Assembly: GCF_047601025.1 (NCBI RefSeq)
Contig: NZ_JASGJZ010000001.1
Span: 1,674,001-1,738,000 of the forward strand
Source of the DNA: Pseudorhodoferax sp047601025
GTDB lineage: Bacteria > Pseudomonadota > Gammaproteobacteria > Burkholderiales > Burkholderiaceae_C
Length of the DNA stretch: 64,000 nt
Direction of reading: 5' to 3'
The translations under genes and the position numbers were made by a program. Below are positions 58,642 through 64,000 of the stretch, piece by piece; position 1 is the stretch's first letter; each line of letters starts with the position of its first letter. Under the pieces are notes generated by a model. The model was not told where the DNA came from, did no database searches, and saw only the letters and a program-made list of their open reading frames with translations.

Positions 58642-59601
58642 GTGTCGCCCCCCGCCAGAACACCCCCGCCCGGCGGAGAACGCAAGCCGCTTCCCATCGC
58701 CGCGCGCATCGCCCGCGCCCGCCCGCAGCTCACGCGCTCGCACGTGCAGGTGGCGGACTACGTGCTGCGGCACCCGCTGCAGGCCGCGACCATGCCCATC
58801 GACGAGCTGGCCGCGGCGGTGGGCGTGTCGGTAGCGACGGCCAACCGGTTCGCCCGCGCGATCGGGCTCGACGGCTACCCCATGCTGCGCGCCGAGCTGG
58901 TCAAGGGATTCGAGGCCATGCTGGCGCCGGTCGAGAAGATGCGCGCGCGCCTGGCCCGGCCCGGCACGGTGCACGACGCCTTCGTCGCCGCGCTGGAGGA
59001 GAGCCAGCGCAACATCGCCGCCACGCGCGAGGCGCTGAGCCCGGCGATGTGCGAGCAGGCCGTGCACGACATCCTGGCCGCGCGGCGCATCTACCTGGTG
59101 GGCTTCGGCTCCAGCGGCTGGCTGGCCGGCCTGCTGCAGCGCGGGCTGGAGGCGCATTGCGACAGCGTGCACCTGCTGGCCAGCGTGGCGGGCGCCTCGC
59201 ACGGCGCGCGCCTGCTGCCGCGCATGGGCGCGCCCGACCTGCTCATCGCCATCACCTTTCCGCGCTACCTCTGCGACACCGCGCTGCTGGCGCAAGGCGC
59301 CGCCGAACGCGGCGTGCGCGTGCTGGCGCTGACCGACGGCCCGCAGTCGCCACTGGCGCCCATCGCGCACGGCGCCCTGTATGCGCCGACCGAGAACTGC
59401 CACGCCGCGAGCTCCGAGTCGTCGGCGCTGGCCCTGATCGAGGCACTGGCGAGCGCGGTGGCCATGAAGGCCCCCAACTCGGTGCAGAACGCCGCGCGCG
59501 TGACCGAAGCCGTGCTGCCCTGGCTGCACGACGGCACGGCCAGGACATCCCCAGCCGGCGCGCACGCCGCCAGCGCCAGAAAAGGAGCCGCCACCCCATG
59601 A
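58642..59601 (+). CDS. RpiR/MurR-family transcriptional regulator with SIS domain
   Basis: A 319-aa regulator. HTH_6 at about residues 18-92 (LTRSHVQVADYVLRHPLQAA, then ELAAAVGVSVATANRFARAI) and a sugar-isomerase (SIS) domain at about 130-270 (RIYLVGFGSSGWLAGLLQRG). SIS domains sense phosphosugars or related ligands. It heads an operon with iaaA (ATGA overlap) and the gsi transporter, an arrangement I associate with Burkholderiales. The only in-frame start after the upstream stop is GTG 58642. Confidence 0.9.
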   Translation: MSPPARTPPPGGERKPLPIAARIARARPQLTRSHVQVADYVLRHPLQAATMPIDELAAAVGVSVATANRFARAIGLDGYPMLRAELVKGFEAMLAPVEKMRARLARPGTVHDAFVAALEESQRNIAATREALSPAMCEQAVHDILAARRIYLVGFGSSGWLAGLLQRGLEAHCDSVHLLASVAGASHGARLLPRMGAPDLLIAITFPRYLCDTALLAQGAAERGVRVLALTDGPQSPLAPIAHGALYAPTENCHAASSESSALALIEALASAVAMKAPNSVQNAARVTEAVLPWLHDGTARTSPAGAHAASARKGAATP

Positions 59602-60587
59602 CGCCGACCGCCACCGCTGCCGTCCCGGTGATCGCCATCCACGGCGGCGCGGGCACGCTGAGCCGCGCCCACATCAGCCCCGAGCAGGAGCGCGCCTACC
59701 ACGCGGCGCTGCACGCCGTGCTGCTGGCCGGCCAGGCGGTGCTGGCGCACGGCGGCAGCGCGCTCGACGCCGTGTGCGCGGCCGTGCAGGCGCTGGAGGA
59801 CTGCCCGCTGTTCAACGCCGGCCACGGCGCCGTCTTCACCGCCGACGGCACGCATGAGCTCGACGCCGCCGTGATGGACGGCGCCACGCTGGCCGCCGGC
59901 GCGGTGGCGGGCGTGGCCCGGGTGCGCAACCCGGTGCTGGCCGCGCGCGCCGTCCTGCAGCACGGCCAGCACGTGCTGATGGTCGGCGAGGGCGCCGAAC
60001 GGCTGGCGCGCGGCGCCGGGCTGGCGATGGTGGAGCCGGGCTACTTCTCCACCGACGCGCGCCGCGCGCAGCTGCAGGCCGCGCAGGCCAGCGCCGCCGG
60101 CGCCGTGCTGGACCACGACGGCGCGGCCGCGCTGGCCGCCGGCCGCGGCACGCCGCCGCTGCACGAGGGCCGCAAGATGGGCACCGTGGGCGCGGTGGCG
60201 CTCGACGCGCAGGGGCGCCTGGCGGCGGCCACCTCCACCGGCGGCCTGACCAACAAGCGCCCCGGGCGCGTGGGCGACAGCCCGCTGATCGGCGCGGGTA
60301 CCTACGCCGACGGCCGCACCGCCGCCGTCTCCTGCACCGGCCACGGCGAGAGCTTCATCCGCGTGGCGGCCGCGCACGACGTGTGCGCGCGCATGGCCTA
60401 CGGCGGCCTGCCGCTGGCCGCCGCCGCCGATGCGGTGGTGCACGACGCGCTGCCCGCCATTGGCGGCAGCGGCGGGCTGATCGCCGTGGACCGCCACGGC
60501 AACGTCTGCCTGCCGTTCAACACCGAGGGCATGTACCGCGGCCTGGTGCGCGCGGGCCAGGCGCCCGAGACCTTCATCTACCGCTGA
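59598..60587 (+). CDS. iaaA: isoaspartyl peptidase / L-asparaginase
   Basis: A 329-aa Ntn-hydrolase precursor. It starts VIAIHGGAGTLSR and has LFNAGHGAVFTADGTHELDA. Autocleavage and nucleophile Thr are in RKMGTVGAVALD (about residue 195), giving alpha and beta subunits. Substrate loop ATSTGGLTNKRPGRVGDSPL and GTYAD are present. It releases amino acids from beta-aspartyl dipeptides. Cytoplasmic. In E. coli, iaaA is in the same operon as gsiABCD, supporting its place here. Confidence 0.94.
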   Translation: MTPTATAAVPVIAIHGGAGTLSRAHISPEQERAYHAALHAVLLAGQAVLAHGGSALDAVCAAVQALEDCPLFNAGHGAVFTADGTHELDAAVMDGATLAAGAVAGVARVRNPVLAARAVLQHGQHVLMVGEGAERLARGAGLAMVEPGYFSTDARRAQLQAAQASAAGAVLDHDGAAALAAGRGTPPLHEGRKMGTVGAVALDAQGRLAAATSTGGLTNKRPGRVGDSPLIGAGTYADGRTAAVSCTGHGESFIRVAAAHDVCARMAYGGLPLAAAADAVVHDALPAIGGSGGLIAVDRHGNVCLPFNTEGMYRGLVRAGQAPETFIYR

Positions 60588-60631
60588 CCACCGCGGCGGC
60601 CCACCGGCACCCGTTTTGCTTGTTTCCACCC

Positions 60632-62506
<1,875 letters not shown>

Positions 62507-62543
62507 TGCACCACCGACACCCTTTGCCAACCCGGAGACCCTG

Positions 62544-64000
62544 ATGAAGAAAACCGCTCCCACCCGCCGCGCCGCCCAGGCCCTGCTGGCCCTGGCCGCC
62601 CTTGCCGCCTCCGGCTCCGTGCTGGCCGCCGGCAACGCGGTGCTGGCTATCTACCAGCAGCCCGAGACGCTGGACCCGTACAACACCAACACGACCATCA
62701 CCACGGCCGTGACCAAGAGCTTCTACGAGGGCCTGTTCCAGTTCGACAAGGACCTGAAGATCAAGAACGTGCTGGCCGAGAGCTACGAGGTGTCCAAGGA
62801 CGGGCTGGTCTACACCTTCAAGCTGCGCCAGGGCGTCAAGTTCCACGACGGCACCGGCTTCGACGCCGCCGCGGCCAAGGCCAACCTGGACCGCGTGATG
62901 GACCCGGCCAACCGCCTGCTGCGCGCCACGCAGTTCAACCGCATCGCCAAGGTCGAGGCGGTGAACCCGCAGACGCTGCGCATCACGCTGAAGGAGCCGT
63001 TCGGCCCCTTCATCAACTCGCTGGCCCATGCCTCGGCGGCGATGATCTCGCCGGCCGCGCTGAAGAAGTGGGGCAACAAGGACATCGCCTTCCACCCCGT
63101 GGGCACCGGCCCGTTCGAGTTCGTCGAGTGGAAGCAGACCGAGGCCATCGTCGGCAAGAAGTTCGCCGGCTACTGGAAGCAGGGCTATCCCAAGATCGAC
63201 CAGGTGACCTGGAAGCCGGTGCTGGAGAACAACACCCGCGCCGCCATGCTGCAGACGGGCGAGGCCGACTTCGCCTTCACGCTGCCGTACGAGCAGATCG
63301 CCACGCTGAAGAAGAGCGACAAGGTGGAGGTGGTGAGCTCGCCGTCGATCATCCAGCGCTTCCTGGTGTTCAACATGCTGCAGAAGCCCTTCGACAACCT
63401 GAAGGTGCGCGAAGCGATCGGCTACGCCATCAACAAGGAGGCGCTGGCCAAGGTGGCCTTCAGCGGCTTCGCCTTCCCGGCGCAGGGCTTCGTGCCGCAG
63501 GGCGTGGGCTACGCGCTGAAGATGGACCCGATCCCCTACAACGTGCAGAAGGCACGCGAACTGCTGAAGGAAGCGGGCTACCCCAACGGCTTCGAGTCGG
63601 TGCTGTGGAGCGGCTACAACAACACCACGAGCCAGAAGGTGATCCAGTTCCTGCAGCAGCAGCTGCAGCAGGTGGGCATCAAGGTGTCGGTGCAGGCGCT
63701 GGAGCCGGGGCAGCGCACCGAGCTGGTCGACGCCTGGCCCGACCCGAAGACGGCGAAGGCGCGCCTGTACTACATCGGCTGGTCGTCGTCCACCGGCGAG
63801 GCCGACTGGGCACTGCGCCCGCTGTTCGCCACAGAGGCCTGGTCGCCCAAGCTGGCGAACTACGCCTTCTACAGCAACAAGGTGGTGGACGACGGCATCG
63901 CCAAGGCGCTGGTCACCACCGACAGCAACGAGCGCGCCGCGCTGTACAAGACCGTGCAGGAGCAGCTCGCCAAGGACCTGCCGCGCATTCCGCTGGTGAC
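62544..64000 (+). CDS. gsiB: glutathione/peptide ABC transporter substrate-binding protein GsiB, partial
   Basis: At least 485 codons of a family 5 solute-binding protein, running off the window end. Signal peptide: KKTAPTRRAAQALLALAAL, then ASGSVLAA. The family signature is YTFKLRQGVKFHDGTGFDAA. The second lobe (FLVFNMLQKPFDNLKVREAI, GYAINKEAL) is typical. The C-terminus and any gsiC/gsiD lie outside. Glutathione is the known GsiB ligand; other peptides are possible. Confidence 0.92.
   Translation, partial: MKKTAPTRRAAQALLALAALAASGSVLAAGNAVLAIYQQPETLDPYNTNTTITTAVTKSFYEGLFQFDKDLKIKNVLAESYEVSKDGLVYTFKLRQGVKFHDGTGFDAAAAKANLDRVMDPANRLLRATQFNRIAKVEAVNPQTLRITLKEPFGPFINSLAHASAAMISPAALKKWGNKDIAFHPVGTGPFEFVEWKQTEAIVGKKFAGYWKQGYPKIDQVTWKPVLENNTRAAMLQTGEADFAFTLPYEQIATLKKSDKVEVVSSPSIIQRFLVFNMLQKPFDNLKVREAIGYAINKEALAKVAFSGFAFPAQGFVPQGVGYALKMDPIPYNVQKARELLKEAGYPNGFESVLWSGYNNTTSQKVIQFLQQQLQQVGIKVSVQALEPGQRTELVDAWPDPKTAKARLYYIGWSSSTGEADWALRPLFATEAWSPKLANYAFYSNKVVDDGIAKALVTTDSNERAALYKTVQEQLAKDLPRIPLV

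Overview
The window looks like a high-GC betaproteobacterial chromosome around its replication origin, most likely order Burkholderiales (Comamonadaceae/Sphaerotilaceae-like). The reasons are the divergent dnaA-dnaN-gyrB / rpmH-rnpA-yidD-yidC cluster, a PEP-CTERM protein, MmsA and MaeB enzymes typical of the group, an RpiR-IaaA-GsiAB operon, and very GC-rich coding sequence throughout. I could run no database search; names rest on motifs and context.

Layout. 1-6.8 kb: tail of an SGNH esterase; a leftward GMC oxidoreductase / tyrosinase / small secreted protein cluster with a divergent LysR gene; a PEP-CTERM protein; a second LysR gene. 6.9-11.8 kb: mmsA, an enoyl-CoA hydratase paralogue lacking both catalytic glutamates, and maeB followed by strong hairpins. 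11.9-13.1 kb: a secreted barnase-type RNase with its barstar-type inhibitor. 13.1-20.2 kb: the overlapping envelope/ribosome operon lptD-surA-rsmA, divergent amgK and rsmE, and a YidB-like protein. 20.2-30 kb: an M20 peptidase, a glycine-zipper/alpha-beta hydrolase fusion, then a sugar locus (fuconolactonase-like hydrolase, aldo/keto reductase, FucU mutarotase, sugar ABC transporter). 30-35 kb: a PHB-depolymerase-type esterase, a hybrid histidine kinase with a response regulator, and a GYF/RDD membrane protein.

35-42.1 kb is the most interesting part: a complete RNA-repair locus. A perfect sigma-54 promoter drives rsr (Ro60/TROVE), then four tandem Y-RNA-like elements, then rtcB (RNA ligase), a RlaP-type nucleotidyltransferase and rtcA (RNA 3'-phosphate cyclase). 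The activator rtcR, with CARF-like and AAA+ domains, is divergent. The four RNAs share a two-helix Ro-binding design with compensatory base changes and an invariant G-U wobble. One carries a circularly permuted tRNA mimic with D- and T-arms, and another is only about 67 nt.

42.1-50.3 kb is an accessory island of visibly lower GC. It holds a two-gene PIN-nuclease / helical-repeat module of unknown function, a PAP2 phosphatase, an unknown 467-aa protein, and an intact IS5-family element with CTAG target duplications.

50.3-58.5 kb is the origin-proximal core (gyrB, dnaN, dnaA, putative oriC with DnaA boxes, rpmH, rnpA, yidD, yidC). 58.6-64 kb is an RpiR-controlled operon for isoaspartyl peptide breakdown and glutathione/peptide import (rpiR, iaaA, gsiA, gsiB), cut off by the window end.
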